A stretch of 64,000 nt of DNA from Terriglobia bacterium (GTDB lineage Bacteria > Acidobacteriota > Terriglobia > Bryobacterales > Bryobacteraceae), in the NCBI GenBank assembly GCA_020073615.1, contig JAIQEX010000005.1, positions 43,784-107,783 on the forward strand, given 5' to 3'. The position numbers and the translations under genes were made by a program. Shown here piece by piece: positions 1 through 8,545 of this stretch. A model generated the notes under the pieces. It was not told where the DNA came from, did not search any database, and saw only the letters and a program-made list of their open reading frames with translations. How positions within the stretch are numbered: the stretch's first letter is position 1; each line of letters begins with the position of its first letter.

Positions 1-1002
1 TACGTGTCGCGCGTCGGCAAATCGTTCCGCATGTTCGATGAGGGCCGGCGGCGCAAGGAGCGCGGCCAGGATGTGGTGGTGGGCGCGGTCCAGAGCGAGG
101 TGACGCCCGATATCCGCGAGCTTCTGTCGCGGCTGGACACGATTCCCGAGATCGCCACGAGACACGCGGGGCGCACCTACCAGGTGATGGATCTGGCGGC
201 GCTGTTCCGGCGGCACCCGGAGGTCTGCCTGGTGGACGGTCTGGCGTACGACAATCCGCCGGGCAGCCGCAATCCGCAGCGCTGGCAGGATGTCGAAGAA
301 CTGCTCGACCGCGGCATCGCCGTCATCACGGCGGTGAACTTGCAGCACATTCGCGAGCAGCAGGGCGAGGTGGAGCGCATCACCGGGAAGCGCGCCGCCA
401 ACAGCGTGCCGCAGGAGTTTCTGCACGAAGCCGACGAGATCGAGGTGGTGGACGCACCGCCCGATGCACTGCGCGGTCCTACCGGCCAGGGCGGCACGGC
501 GGATCCCCGGCAACTGGCGGAACTGCGGGAGCTCGCCCTGTTGCTGGCGGCCGACGTGGTGGACCGGCAGTTGCAGGTGTACCTGGACGCGCACGGCGTG
601 GCCGCGCGCTGGGGCGCGCAGGAGCGCATCCTGGTGTGCCTGACGCCGCGCAGCAACGCCGTCGAAATGCTGCGCAGCGGCAATCGCAATAAGCTGCGGT
701 TTCACGGCGCGCTGCTGGCGGCGTATGTGGAGCAGCCCGGCATCGGCGCGGAAGACCGCGCCCGGCTGGAATCCCACCTGGCGCTGGCGCGGGAACTGGG
801 CGCGGAAGTGCATTCCCTGCAGGCCGGCGATTTCGTCGCGGCCATTCTCGACTTCGCGCGCGAGCAGCGCATCACGCAACTGTTTCTCGGCCACACCGCC
901 CGCCGCCGGCGGTGGCGGTTCTCGCGCGGTCCCATCGACCGGCTGATCGACGCGGCCGAGGAATTCGACGTGCGCATTTTCCCGCACCAGAGGGCCGAAT
1001 GA
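1..1002 (+). CDS. KdpD N-terminal sensor domain plus USP domain, kinase-less (5' end outside window)
   Basis: The reading frame is open to the window edge and enters in the middle of a P-loop (VGKS at about residues 4-7), so the true start lies upstream. The first ~150 residues match the KdpD N-terminal domain, including the VVVGAVQ and VCLVDGLAYDNPPGS stretches. Residues ~205-325 form a universal-stress-protein-like domain (ILVCLTPRSN near its start). No transmembrane segments, HisKA or ATPase domain follow, so this is a stand-alone cytoplasmic sensor module, not a full KdpD kinase. In KdpD this part senses intracellular K+/ATP and c-di-AMP. Its stop overlaps the next start in an ATGA, so the two proteins are probably made together. 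A kdpFABC operon upstream is likely but cannot be seen. Confidence 0.8.
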   Translation, partial: YVSRVGKSFRMFDEGRRRKERGQDVVVGAVQSEVTPDIRELLSRLDTIPEIATRHAGRTYQVMDLAALFRRHPEVCLVDGLAYDNPPGSRNPQRWQDVEELLDRGIAVITAVNLQHIREQQGEVERITGKRAANSVPQEFLHEADEIEVVDAPPDALRGPTGQGGTADPRQLAELRELALLLAADVVDRQLQVYLDAHGVAARWGAQERILVCLTPRSNAVEMLRSGNRNKLRFHGALLAAYVEQPGIGAEDRARLESHLALARELGAEVHSLQAGDFVAAILDFAREQRITQLFLGHTARRRRWRFSRGPIDRLIDAAEEFDVRIFPHQRAE

Positions 1003-2087
1003 GCGAAACGCGCCGGGGGCGGCTCAAGGTCTACCTCGGATATGCCGCCGGAACGGGCAAGACCTACCGCATGCTGGTCGAAGCGCAGGAGCTGCGGCGC
1101 CAGGGCGTGGACATCGTCATCGGCTACTTCGAGCCGCACGGCCGCCAGGAAACCATCGCCCGGACCGAGGGCCTGGAGACGATTCCACGGCGCGCAATCA
1201 CCTATGGCGGGTCGACGTTTGAAGAGATGGATACCGAAGCGGTTCTCGGGCGGCGGCCGGCGGTAGCCATCGTGGACGAATTTGCGCATACCAACGTTCC
1301 GGGCAGCGAGCGGCTGAAGCGCTGGGAGGATGTCCACGTGCTGCTCTGTGCCGGCATCGACGTGCTCACCACCATGAACGTGCAGCACTTGGAGAGCCTC
1401 AACGACCAGGTGTGGCACACCACCGGTATTCGCGTGCGCGAGACCATACCGGACTGGGTGGTGGACGAGGCCGACGAAGTGGTGCTGGTGGACCTGACGC
1501 CGCGCGCGCTGCGCAACCGCCTGGAGCGCGGCGTGGTGTACGGGCAGGAGAAGGCGCGCCGCGCCATGGAAAACTTCTTCACCGAGTCCAACCTGACGGC
1601 GCTGCGCGAGATGGCCCTGCGCCACACGGCGCACGAAGTGGAGGAGCGCCTGGACACTGCCGCCGCGCCCCGCGGAGCGGAGACCCCGCAGGAAGCCCGG
1701 CCCACCGGCCGCGCGGAGCGTATTCTGATCTGCCTGACGGGCCGGCCCTCATCGGCGATCCTGATCCGGCGGGGAAAGCGCGTGGCCGACTATCTGCGGG
1801 CCGACTGCCTGGCGCTGCACGTGGCGGACAACGCCGCCGGCCGGGAAAGCGTGGAGCGGCACATGAGCTTCGCGCGCAACCTGCGCATCGAAACCCACAT
1901 TGTGGAAGACCCCGACGTGCCGCGCGCCATCGCCGAATTCGCGCGCGCCCGGCGCATCACGCAAATCTTCGTGGGCCGCACGACGCCGCGCCCGTGGTGG
2001 AAGCGGTTGCAGGAGACCACGGTGCAGCAGGTAGTCCGCCAGGCGCGCGACATGCAGATCACCATCGTGGCGGAGCGGCGGCGTTAA
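999..2087 (+). CDS. Second KdpD N-terminal/USP-domain protein, kinase-less
   Basis: About 362 residues. An intact P-loop (GYAAGTGKT, residues ~13-21) and the KdpD-family motifs DEFAHTNVPGS and TTMNVQHLESLND identify the KdpD sensor domain. Residues ~235-360 are a USP-like domain (ILICLTGRPSS). As in the upstream gene, no membrane or histidine-kinase part is present. The start is the ATG inside the ATGA overlap with the first gene; earlier in-frame codons lie inside that gene. Its last ~29 bp overlap the 3' end of the convergent GntR/LacI regulator. The pair looks like a tandem duplication that has diverged, one copy keeping the canonical P-loop. A role in K+ homeostasis is inferred from the family only. 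Confidence 0.85.
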   Translation: MSETRRGRLKVYLGYAAGTGKTYRMLVEAQELRRQGVDIVIGYFEPHGRQETIARTEGLETIPRRAITYGGSTFEEMDTEAVLGRRPAVAIVDEFAHTNVPGSERLKRWEDVHVLLCAGIDVLTTMNVQHLESLNDQVWHTTGIRVRETIPDWVVDEADEVVLVDLTPRALRNRLERGVVYGQEKARRAMENFFTESNLTALREMALRHTAHEVEERLDTAAAPRGAETPQEARPTGRAERILICLTGRPSSAILIRRGKRVADYLRADCLALHVADNAAGRESVERHMSFARNLRIETHIVEDPDVPRAIAEFARARRITQIFVGRTTPRPWWKRLQETTVQQVVRQARDMQITIVAERRR

Positions 2088-3195
2088 GAGCCGCCCCGCA
2101 GGACGCGCGAACCACCAGCCGGCTGTCCAGAAGCACGTCGCGCACGCACGCCTCCGGCCGGGCCACGCGGTCGAGCATCACCGCCATGGCCGCTTCGCCG
2201 ATTTCGCGGCACGGCTGGCGAATGGTGGTCAGCGGCACCGGCAGCAGGCTCGCATACTTCACGTCGTCGATTCCCACCAGGCGCACCTCTTCGGGGATGC
2301 GATGTCCCAGGTCCATGAGGGTGCGCATCAACTGCCCGGCCGTCCGGTCGTTGGCGCACACGAACGCCTGCGCGCGGGCGGCTTTCAGCATCGCGCCCAC
2401 TTCGTCCGCCGCAGCCGGGTTCAGGCGCCAGACGAGCGCGCTTTCCACCGGAGCGCCGTAAGCCGCAAGCGCCTCCCGGTAGCCCGCCATCCGCGCTTCC
2501 ACCGTGGGAGCGGAGTCCGGATAAGCGGCAAACGCGATCCGCCGGCAACCCAGTTCCAGGAGGTGCGCGGTAATCGTGTATCCCGCCCGGCGGTTGTCTA
2601 TCCCCACCAGGTCATGTTTGCTCCGTTGCGGGTACGGCAGGATACAGCGGTCCAGCAGGACCACGGGGATGCGCGCGCTTTCCAGCGCCGCGACGATGCG
2701 CCGGTTCGCCTCCCCGCTCTCCGCCGACCGTTCCAACGGCGCAAAAAACACGCCGGCCACATTTCGATCGATGAACTGGCGGCACAGTTGCCAGGCCTGT
2801 TCCTCCGTGCTGGCCTTGCTGGCGCCCGCGTTGCCCCACAACAGAGCGTGATTGCTCGCCGCCCGCGCTCCCGCGATTCCCTGGCAGATCGGTTCGAAGA
2901 TCTCGGTGGTGCCCAGGTCGGGAATCAACAGACCGAAAAGAAGCCCTCCGCCCGATCCCCCCATGGCGCGGACATAGGTCCCCGAACCGGCGCGCCGCTC
3001 CACCAGGCCCCGCCGCTCCAGTTCGCGGACGGCCCTCCCCACGGTGATCCGTGAGGTTCCGAACTTCTTCACCAGCATGGCTTCGCTGGGGAATCGCTGG
3101 CCTGCCAGGTACCCGCCCGACACGATCTCTTTTTGCAGTACGTCCAATACCTGCTGATACTTGGGAACCTTCCGATTTGCCCCGCGGGTGGCCAT
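2059..3195 (-). CDS. GntR-type HTH / LacI-type sensor transcriptional regulator
   Basis: 378 residues. The N-terminal ~75 residues are a GntR winged helix (PSEAMLVKKFGTSRITVGRA, then ERRGLVERRAGSGTYV). The remainder is a LacI/GalR-type periplasmic-binding-fold effector domain (FGLLIPDLGTTEIFEPICQG near its start, VRLVGIDDVKYASLLPVPLT near its end). This AraR-like architecture usually makes sugar-responsive repressors. The gene is divergent from the HAD phosphatase, and an 18-bp-spaced promoter with two direct repeats lies in between, which suggests autoregulation and perhaps control of the phosphatase. The effector cannot be told from sequence. The 3' end overlaps the convergent KdpD-like gene by 29 bp. 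Confidence 0.88.
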   Translation of the reverse strand: MATRGANRKVPKYQQVLDVLQKEIVSGGYLAGQRFPSEAMLVKKFGTSRITVGRAVRELERRGLVERRAGSGTYVRAMGGSGGGLLFGLLIPDLGTTEIFEPICQGIAGARAASNHALLWGNAGASKASTEEQAWQLCRQFIDRNVAGVFFAPLERSAESGEANRRIVAALESARIPVVLLDRCILPYPQRSKHDLVGIDNRRAGYTITAHLLELGCRRIAFAAYPDSAPTVEARMAGYREALAAYGAPVESALVWRLNPAAADEVGAMLKAARAQAFVCANDRTAGQLMRTLMDLGHRIPEEVRLVGIDDVKYASLLPVPLTTIRQPCREIGEAAMAVMLDRVARPEACVRDVLLDSRLVVRASCGAALNAAAPPRW

Positions 3196-3207
3196 AGTGT
3201 TAGGCTG

Positions 3208-3244
3208 ATATTACAACTTATAGGATCTCAGGTGCAACTATAGG
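3208..3244 (-). promoter_or_regulatory. Promoter with candidate operator repeats for the GntR/LacI regulator
   Basis: On the minus strand TTGCAC (3237-3232) and TAATAT (3213-3208) are 18 bp apart, a weak sigma-70-type match upstream of the regulator. Two near-identical direct repeats, CAACTTATAGG at 3214-3224 and CAACTATAGG at 3235-3244, are 21 bp apart (two helical turns) and lie over the spacer and the -35 box. This is an operator-like layout; the assignment is inference. Confidence 0.4.
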
Positions 3245-3278
3245 CGCTCCGATCCATCCATATTCAGGGGAGGATTCC

Positions 3279-4115
3279 ATGATCCATGAACCGGCCGATG
3301 CCAGACTGTACCTGGTGGCCAGCGATTTCGATCAGACGCTCAGCTTCAACGACTCGGGGGCGATCCTCAGTGAGCTGCTGGGCATTTCCGGGTTTCGCGA
3401 GAAGGTCGGCGGATTATCCCGCGTCAATCTGGTGCAGCAGGGCGCGGAGCTGGCCTATCTGCTGCGCCATGATCCCCAGTTCCGTGGGGTCCGCCGGGAG
3501 CACCTGGTCGAAGTCGGCAAACGGGTCCGCCTGAAGACCAATGTGGATCTGTTCGCGCGATTCCTCGAGCAAGGGCTCGAGCGCCAGAAGTTTCTGTTTT
3601 ACGTGATTTCGGCGGCGCCCAGCGAAGTGGTGCAGTCGGCGCTGGAGGGCATCGTTCCGCCGGAGCGCATCTTCGGCACCGAGCTCGAGTGGGATGCCGC
3701 CAATGGCGAAATCGCCTCCGTGAAACGGGTCGCCGCCGGCTACGGCAAAGTCGCCGTGTTGGGAGAATTGGAAACGCGCCTCGGAACCCGCCCCGATCAC
3801 ACCATCTACATGGGCGACGGCAGCTCCGATCTTTACGTGATGCAGCATGTGAACAGCCGCGATGGCTACACCATTGCCGTATCGGAGGCCAAATACATCG
3901 GCCGCATCGCCCGGCGCACGGTCATCAGCGACAACGCGCTCAGCGTGCTGGTGCCCATTCTCGAAGACATTGCCGGCTGGGACTCGGCCCGCATCCGCGA
4001 GCTGTTCGCCTCCTACGGCCTGGCCGTGCAGGACTGGGACAAGATTCACACCGACTGGCTGACCTTCCGCGAGTACGCCGCGCCGCCGCCCGCGGAAAAA
4101 GCAGCCGGGGCCTGA
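3279..4115 (+). CDS. HAD-superfamily phosphatase (phosphoserine-phosphatase-like)
   Basis: 278 residues. Motif I is DFDQT (residues ~15-19, nucleophile first Asp), motif II lies around VISAAPS, and the acidic motif III is [10 protein letters not shown] (~191-200). This is the HAD-IB pattern seen in phosphoserine phosphatase and MtnX-like enzymes, so a phosphomonoesterase is expected; the substrate is unknown. The start is well supported by a GGGGAGGA Shine-Dalgarno just upstream of ATG. The C-terminal tail ([10 protein letters not shown]) is low-complexity, and the DNA encoding it is the first unit of a partial tandem repeat running past the stop codon. Downstream lies rfaE2, but ~165 bp of repeat DNA separate the genes. 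Confidence 0.8.
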   Translation: MIHEPADARLYLVASDFDQTLSFNDSGAILSELLGISGFREKVGGLSRVNLVQQGAELAYLLRHDPQFRGVRREHLVEVGKRVRLKTNVDLFARFLEQGLERQKFLFYVISAAPSEVVQSALEGIVPPERIFGTELEWDAANGEIASVKRVAAGYGKVAVLGELETRLGTRPDHTIYMGDGSSDLYVMQHVNSRDGYTIAVSEAKYIGRIARRTVISDNALSVLVPILEDIAGWDSARIRELFASYGLAVQDWDKIHTDWLTFREYAAPPPAEKAAGA

Positions 4116-4253
4116 TAGGGCCATGGCGCATCTTGGTCCTGCGGGTCGCCACGCCGCCCGCGGAAAAGGCGGCCGGAGCCTGATAGGGCCATGGCGCATC
4201 TTGGTCCTGCGGGTCGGCATGCCGCCGCCCGCGGAAAAAGCAGCCGGGGCCTG
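4085..4253. repeat. Tandem repeat (68-71 bp, ~2.4 copies) made from the 3' end of the HAD gene
   Basis: Three units begin with GCCGCCCGCGG at 4085, 4153 and 4224. Units 1 and 2 continue through the gene's TGA and a shared GGGCCATGGCGCATCTTGG segment; unit 3 stops after the GGCCTGA. The first unit encodes the end of the HAD phosphatase; later units lie downstream in other frames. The copies differ at only a few positions, consistent with recent slippage or unequal crossing-over. Confidence 0.85.
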
Positions 4254-4281
4254 AGCGGGCGGTATTGCTACACTGAAGTCG

Positions 4282-4752
4282 GTGGCACGCCTCTACACCC
4301 GCGCGGAACTCCGCGCACAGCGCCTCCGGTGGAAGCAGGAGGGCCGGACCGTGGTCCTTACCAATGGCTGCTACGACCTGCTTCATCCCGGCCACATACG
4401 CCTGCTCGAGCAGGCCCGTTCCCAGGGGGACATCCTCATTCTGGCGCTCAATTCCGATGCCGGCGTCGGGCGCGCCAAAGGGGCATCCCGGCCGCTCGTG
4501 AGCGAGGACGAGCGCGCCGAAATCGCGCTGGCCCTCGAAGCCGTCGACGCTGTTACTTTTTTCGACGAAGATACGCCCCGGGAATTGATCGGCTTTCTGC
4601 TGCCGGACGTGCTCGTGAAAGGCGCCGATTGGTCGCACTTCATCGCCGGTAAAGAAGAGGTCGAAGCCGCCGGCGGCAAGGCGGTTACCGTGCCCCTGGA
4701 GCCCGGCTACTCAACTACTAGTATTGTAGAGAACATTCTAAACCGACCTTGA
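4282..4752 (+). CDS. rfaE2: D-glycero-beta-D-manno-heptose 1-phosphate adenylyltransferase (HldE C-domain type)
   Basis: 156 residues. A single nucleotidyltransferase domain with VLTNGCYDLLHPGHIRLLEQ at ~24-43, whose HxGH motif is HPGH; LALNSDAGVGRAKG and a late TTSIVENI follow, all as in RfaE2/HldE C-terminal domains. It would form ADP-glycero-manno-heptose from heptose 1-phosphate and ATP for LPS inner core. The kinase half (RfaE1) is absent, so the split form is used. It fits the WaaF/WaaC heptosyltransferases found at 33.7-36.1 kb. The start is GTG without a strong ribosome-binding site. The stop TGA overlaps the TTG start of mfd (TTGA), implying coupling. Confidence 0.9.
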   Translation: MARLYTRAELRAQRLRWKQEGRTVVLTNGCYDLLHPGHIRLLEQARSQGDILILALNSDAGVGRAKGASRPLVSEDERAEIALALEAVDAVTFFDEDTPRELIGFLLPDVLVKGADWSHFIAGKEEVEAAGGKAVTVPLEPGYSTTSIVENILNRP

Positions 4753-7700
4753 TTCATCCTGCCGTTCGCGACCTGTTTCTGGATTTGGGGAGGCACCCAG
4801 GCTTTCAGGAGGTGCTTAGCCGGCTCGCCGCGGGCGGCAACGCTTCCCTCTCGGGTCTCACCACTACGGCCAAGGCGCTGTATGCCGTGCTCCTGGCGCA
4901 ATCCTCGCCGCGATCTCTGATCATTGTAGTAGACGGCAACAAGCAGGCTGAAGCGCTCTTCGAAGGGGTCAACACTTTCTTTAGTCTGCTCTTGGCGGAA
5001 GACCGCAGCGCTCCGCAACTCCTTCCCGCTCTTGATGTTTTGCCCCTTCAGAACCTGTCGCCACACGCCGAGATCTGCGAGCAGCGCGCCGTCGGGCTTT
5101 GGCGGCTGGCCACCGGGCGGGTACCAATCACCATCCTGCCGGTGGCTGCGGCGCTGCTACGCATTGAGCCCGCCGAGTTTTACCGCCAGCTTGCCCTCAA
5201 GCTGCGCGTGGGCGATGAGCTTCCGCTCGAAGAAGTGATCGCCCACCTGGAGAGCATTGGCTATGAACGCCGCGAGCCGGTCGAGATGGTGGGCGAATAC
5301 TCGCTGCGCGGGGGGATTCTGGACGTCTTTTCGCCGGAGGCGGCCAAGCCCGTGCGTATCGATCTCTTCGGCGACCAGGTGGAATCGATTCGCCGCTTCG
5401 ACGTGGAATCGCAGCGCTCGGTGCTCAAGATCGAGGACTGCACGCTGCTGCCCCTCGCCGAGTACCCGAAGTCGCACGGCCTGCTGGTGGAATTGGGCGA
5501 ACTGCTCCGCGAAGCCGGCCTTCCCGGGCGCGATCTGCCGCCCGTTGGTCTGCCTTTCCCCGGGTGGGAGCTGCTGGCGCCCATGCTCCGGCCGCGCGGT
5601 GCGTCGATCTTCTCGCTGGTCGACCGCCCTGTCGTGCTGTGGGATGAGCCCGGCCAGATCCACGCCGCCGCCGACCGTTTTTGGACCCGCCTCGAACAGA
5701 TCGAGCGCTCCCCCGCCTACGACCCCGACAAGATCTTCTTCCGCTGGGAAGAACTCCAGCGCCAGGCGGCCTCCGCTCCCCAACTCGCCATCCAGGAACT
5801 GGCGCTCGAATCCGAACCCTCGCCGTCCGGCATACCGTCCGATATCCACATCTCCACCCGCCCCTGCCTCGCCTTCCACGGTAACATGCAAGTCGCCATC
5901 GCGGAGGCGCGCAACCTGGTGGAATCGGGCCACCGCGTGGCCTTCTTCGCCGCCTCCACAGGGGAGATCGAACGCATGGCCGACATCCTCAACGAGTACG
6001 CACTCCCCTACCAACTCGGCCTGGAGCAGTTCGACTCCACACCGGCGTACCTAGCCGAGCGCGCTTATATGGCCGGCACCGTCGCCAGCGTCTATCTCAT
6101 CAAGGGGCTCATCCGGCGCGGGACCGCCTTCCCGGATTCGGCACTTGTAGTATTTGGCTCCGAAGACCTCTTCGAGACCTCCGAACTGGTGGCCCGCGCG
6201 CCCGTCTCGAAGTCCGCGCTGGCCACCTTTTCCGCCGACCTGATCGACCTCAAGCCCGGCGACTACGTCGTCCATGCCGAGCATGGCGTAGCGCAGTACC
6301 TCGGCCTCCGCGAGATCACCCAAGGCGAAGCCAAGGGCGACTACATGCTCCTCGAATATGCCGCCGGCGCCAAGCTTTACGTGCCCCTCACCAGCATGGA
6401 CCTGGTGGAGCGCTTCCGCGGCGCCGGCGAGGCCAAACCCGCCCTCGACCGCATGGGCGGCGCCACCTGGACGCGCACCAAAACCCGCATCAAGGCCAAG
6501 ATGCGCGATATGGCCGACGAGTTGTTGAAGCTCTACGCCTCCCGCAAAATGGCCGAGGGCTTCCCTTACTCGCTCGACAGCAACTGGCAGCGCGAGTTCG
6601 AGGATGCCTTCGAGTTCACCGAAACCCGCGATCAGCTCACCGCCATTCAGGAAATCAAGCGCGACATGGAAAGCCCGCAGCCCATGGACCGGCTCCTGTG
6701 CGGCGACGTGGGTTTCGGCAAGACCGAAGTGGTCATGCGGGCCACGTTCAAGGCCCTCGGCGACGGCAAGCAGGTCTCCATCCTGGCACCTACTACAGTT
6801 CTAGTTTTTCAACACTTCGAGACCTTCAAACGGCGCTTCCAGCCGTTTCCGGTCCGCGTCGAGATGTTCAGCCGCTTCCGCTCGCCCAAGGAACTGAAAG
6901 CGGCGCTGGCCGACCTGGCTGAGGGCAAGGTGGATATCGCCATCGGCACACACCGCCTGCTCTCCCAGGACGTGGAATTCCGCGACTTGGGGCTGGTGGT
7001 GGTGGACGAAGAGCAGCGCTTTGGCGTCAAGCACAAGGAGCGGCTCAAACAGATGAAGAAGGTGGTGGATGTGATCAGCATGAGCGCCACGCCTATTCCG
7101 CGAACACTACACATGTCGTTATTGGGACTGCGGGATATGTCGGTGATCGAGACTCCACCCAAGGATCGCCTGGCCATCCACACTGTAGTGGCTCCTTTCC
7201 AGCCCGCGCTGATCCGTTCCGCGCTGGAACAGGAGTTAGGCCGCAGCGGCCAGGTCTATTTTCTGCACAATCGCGTGGATTCCATCTGGGCCCGCGCCGC
7301 CATGCTGCAGGAACTGGCTCCTAACGCCCGCATCGGTGTCGGCCACGGTCAGATGGGCGAGGCCGAACTGGAAAAAACCATGCTGCGCTTCATGCGCCAT
7401 GAGTTCGACATCCTGGTCTGTACTACAATTATCGAAAATGGCCTGGATATCCCGCTCGCCAACACCATGCTCATCGAGAACGCCGAGCGCTACGGCCTTT
7501 CCGAGCTCTACCAGTTGCGCGGGCGCGTGGGCCGCTCCAACCGCCGCGCCTATGCCTACCTGCTGGTGCCGCCCGACACCGAACTGACGGAAATCGCCCG
7601 TAAGCGCCTGGCGGCTTTGAAGGAGTTCAGCGATCTGGGGGCGGGATTCAAGATCGCCGCGCTCGATCTGGAACTGCGCGGCGCCGGCAACCTGCTGGGC

Positions 7701-8240
7701 GGCGAGCAGCACGGACACATCAACTCCGTCGGCTTCGACACCTACGTGCGGCTGCTGGAGGAGACGGTGCGCGAGTTGAAGGGCGAGGAGGTGGTGCCGG
7801 AGATCCACTCCGCGCTCAACCTGGGCCTCGATATCCGCATTCCCCCGGACTACATCGCCGACGAAAACCAGCGCCTGCGCGCCTACCGGCAGATCGCCAA
7901 CGCCGCCGACGACGCCGCCCGCGACCGCGCCGAAAAAGAACTGGAGGACCGGTACGGCCCGGTGCCCGACGCGGTGCGCAACCTGCTGGCTTACTCCGCC
8001 CTGAAGACCATGGCCGAGCAGATCGGCATCGAGGCCATCGACCGCCGCCACAGCCTTTTGAACGTGAAATTCCACAAGGGGACGCGCGTCGACCCGGCCC
8101 GCCTGATGACCACTGTGAGCCAGACCCGCGGCGCGCAATTCACCCCGGCCGGCGTCCTGCTGCTGCCCCTGGAGGGACAGAGCACGGCGGGCGAGATACT
8201 GCATTTTCTGGGGGAGAAGCTGGGGCAGTTGAAGGTGTGA
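4749..8240 (+). CDS. mfd: Transcription-repair coupling factor Mfd
   Basis: 1163 residues, normal for Mfd. In order: UvrB-homology region (~1-330), RNA-polymerase-interacting domain near DLIDLKPGDYVVHAEHGVAQ (~497-516), then a RecG-like translocase with Walker A CGDVGFGKTEV (~655-665), the DEEQRFG box (~756) and SATPIPRT (~778), motif VI near QLRGRVGRSNRRAYAYL, and a TRCF C-terminal domain. It displaces stalled RNA polymerase and recruits UvrA. The start is TTG overlapping the rfaE2 stop; the encoded N-terminus (MIHPAVRDLFLDLG) fits the family. The uvrA and uvrB genes are elsewhere in the same window. Confidence 0.96.
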   Translation: MIHPAVRDLFLDLGRHPGFQEVLSRLAAGGNASLSGLTTTAKALYAVLLAQSSPRSLIIVVDGNKQAEALFEGVNTFFSLLLAEDRSAPQLLPALDVLPLQNLSPHAEICEQRAVGLWRLATGRVPITILPVAAALLRIEPAEFYRQLALKLRVGDELPLEEVIAHLESIGYERREPVEMVGEYSLRGGILDVFSPEAAKPVRIDLFGDQVESIRRFDVESQRSVLKIEDCTLLPLAEYPKSHGLLVELGELLREAGLPGRDLPPVGLPFPGWELLAPMLRPRGASIFSLVDRPVVLWDEPGQIHAAADRFWTRLEQIERSPAYDPDKIFFRWEELQRQAASAPQLAIQELALESEPSPSGIPSDIHISTRPCLAFHGNMQVAIAEARNLVESGHRVAFFAASTGEIERMADILNEYALPYQLGLEQFDSTPAYLAERAYMAGTVASVYLIKGLIRRGTAFPDSALVVFGSEDLFETSELVARAPVSKSALATFSADLIDLKPGDYVVHAEHGVAQYLGLREITQGEAKGDYMLLEYAAGAKLYVPLTSMDLVERFRGAGEAKPALDRMGGATWTRTKTRIKAKMRDMADELLKLYASRKMAEGFPYSLDSNWQREFEDAFEFTETRDQLTAIQEIKRDMESPQPMDRLLCGDVGFGKTEVVMRATFKALGDGKQVSILAPTTVLVFQHFETFKRRFQPFPVRVEMFSRFRSPKELKAALADLAEGKVDIAIGTHRLLSQDVEFRDLGLVVVDEEQRFGVKHKERLKQMKKVVDVISMSATPIPRTLHMSLLGLRDMSVIETPPKDRLAIHTVVAPFQPALIRSALEQELGRSGQVYFLHNRVDSIWARAAMLQELAPNARIGVGHGQMGEAELEKTMLRFMRHEFDILVCTTIIENGLDIPLANTMLIENAERYGLSELYQLRGRVGRSNRRAYAYLLVPPDTELTEIARKRLAALKEFSDLGAGFKIAALDLELRGAGNLLGGEQHGHINSVGFDTYVRLLEETVRELKGEEVVPEIHSALNLGLDIRIPPDYIADENQRLRAYRQIANAADDAARDRAEKELEDRYGPVPDAVRNLLAYSALKTMAEQIGIEAIDRRHSLLNVKFHKGTRVDPARLMTTVSQTRGAQFTPAGVLLLPLEGQSTAGEILHFLGEKLGQLKV

Positions 8241-8271
8241 AGCAGGCAGGCCGCGCGCCCGCGTGCTTTGC

Positions 8272-8478
8272 TTAATGTTCCAGGTTGTCCAGCCGCTTCC
8301 GGCGTTTGTTGAGCCGCTCCTCGTGGATCTCGAGGCGGCGGCTGAGCCGTTTCTGCTCCTCCAGGATTTTGTCCAGGCGCCCCGCCCACTGCAGGTCCCA
8401 ATTGTCCCGAACCTGACGCCTGGCGGCCCTCAGCTTGAGCATTTGGAGTAGCGCTTCGATCCGCTGGTCGATATCCAT
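8272..8478 (-). CDS. Small coiled-coil protein of unknown function
   Basis: 68 residues, mostly charged and helical, with heptad-like spacing of Leu (LEIHEERLNKRRKRLDNLEH at the C-terminus). No signal peptide or membrane helix. Not recognised as a named family. It is convergent with mfd and followed, 67 bp upstream on its own strand, by an outer-membrane barrel gene. It could be a structural or partner-binding helix; coding is supported by codon bias and an uninterrupted frame only. Confidence 0.5.
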   Translation of the reverse strand: MDIDQRIEALLQMLKLRAARRQVRDNWDLQWAGRLDKILEEQKRLSRRLEIHEERLNKRRKRLDNLEH

Positions 8479-8545
8479 TCTTGTTATGTTAGCGCCGCCC
8501 GGGCATGCAAGGCTGAGGACGTGGCAAGAAATAGCCAGTGCATGC

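Noticed and set aside
4085..4253. CRISPR or attachment site
   Set aside because: The units lie in and after a coding end and have a contiguous tandem period; explained by duplication.
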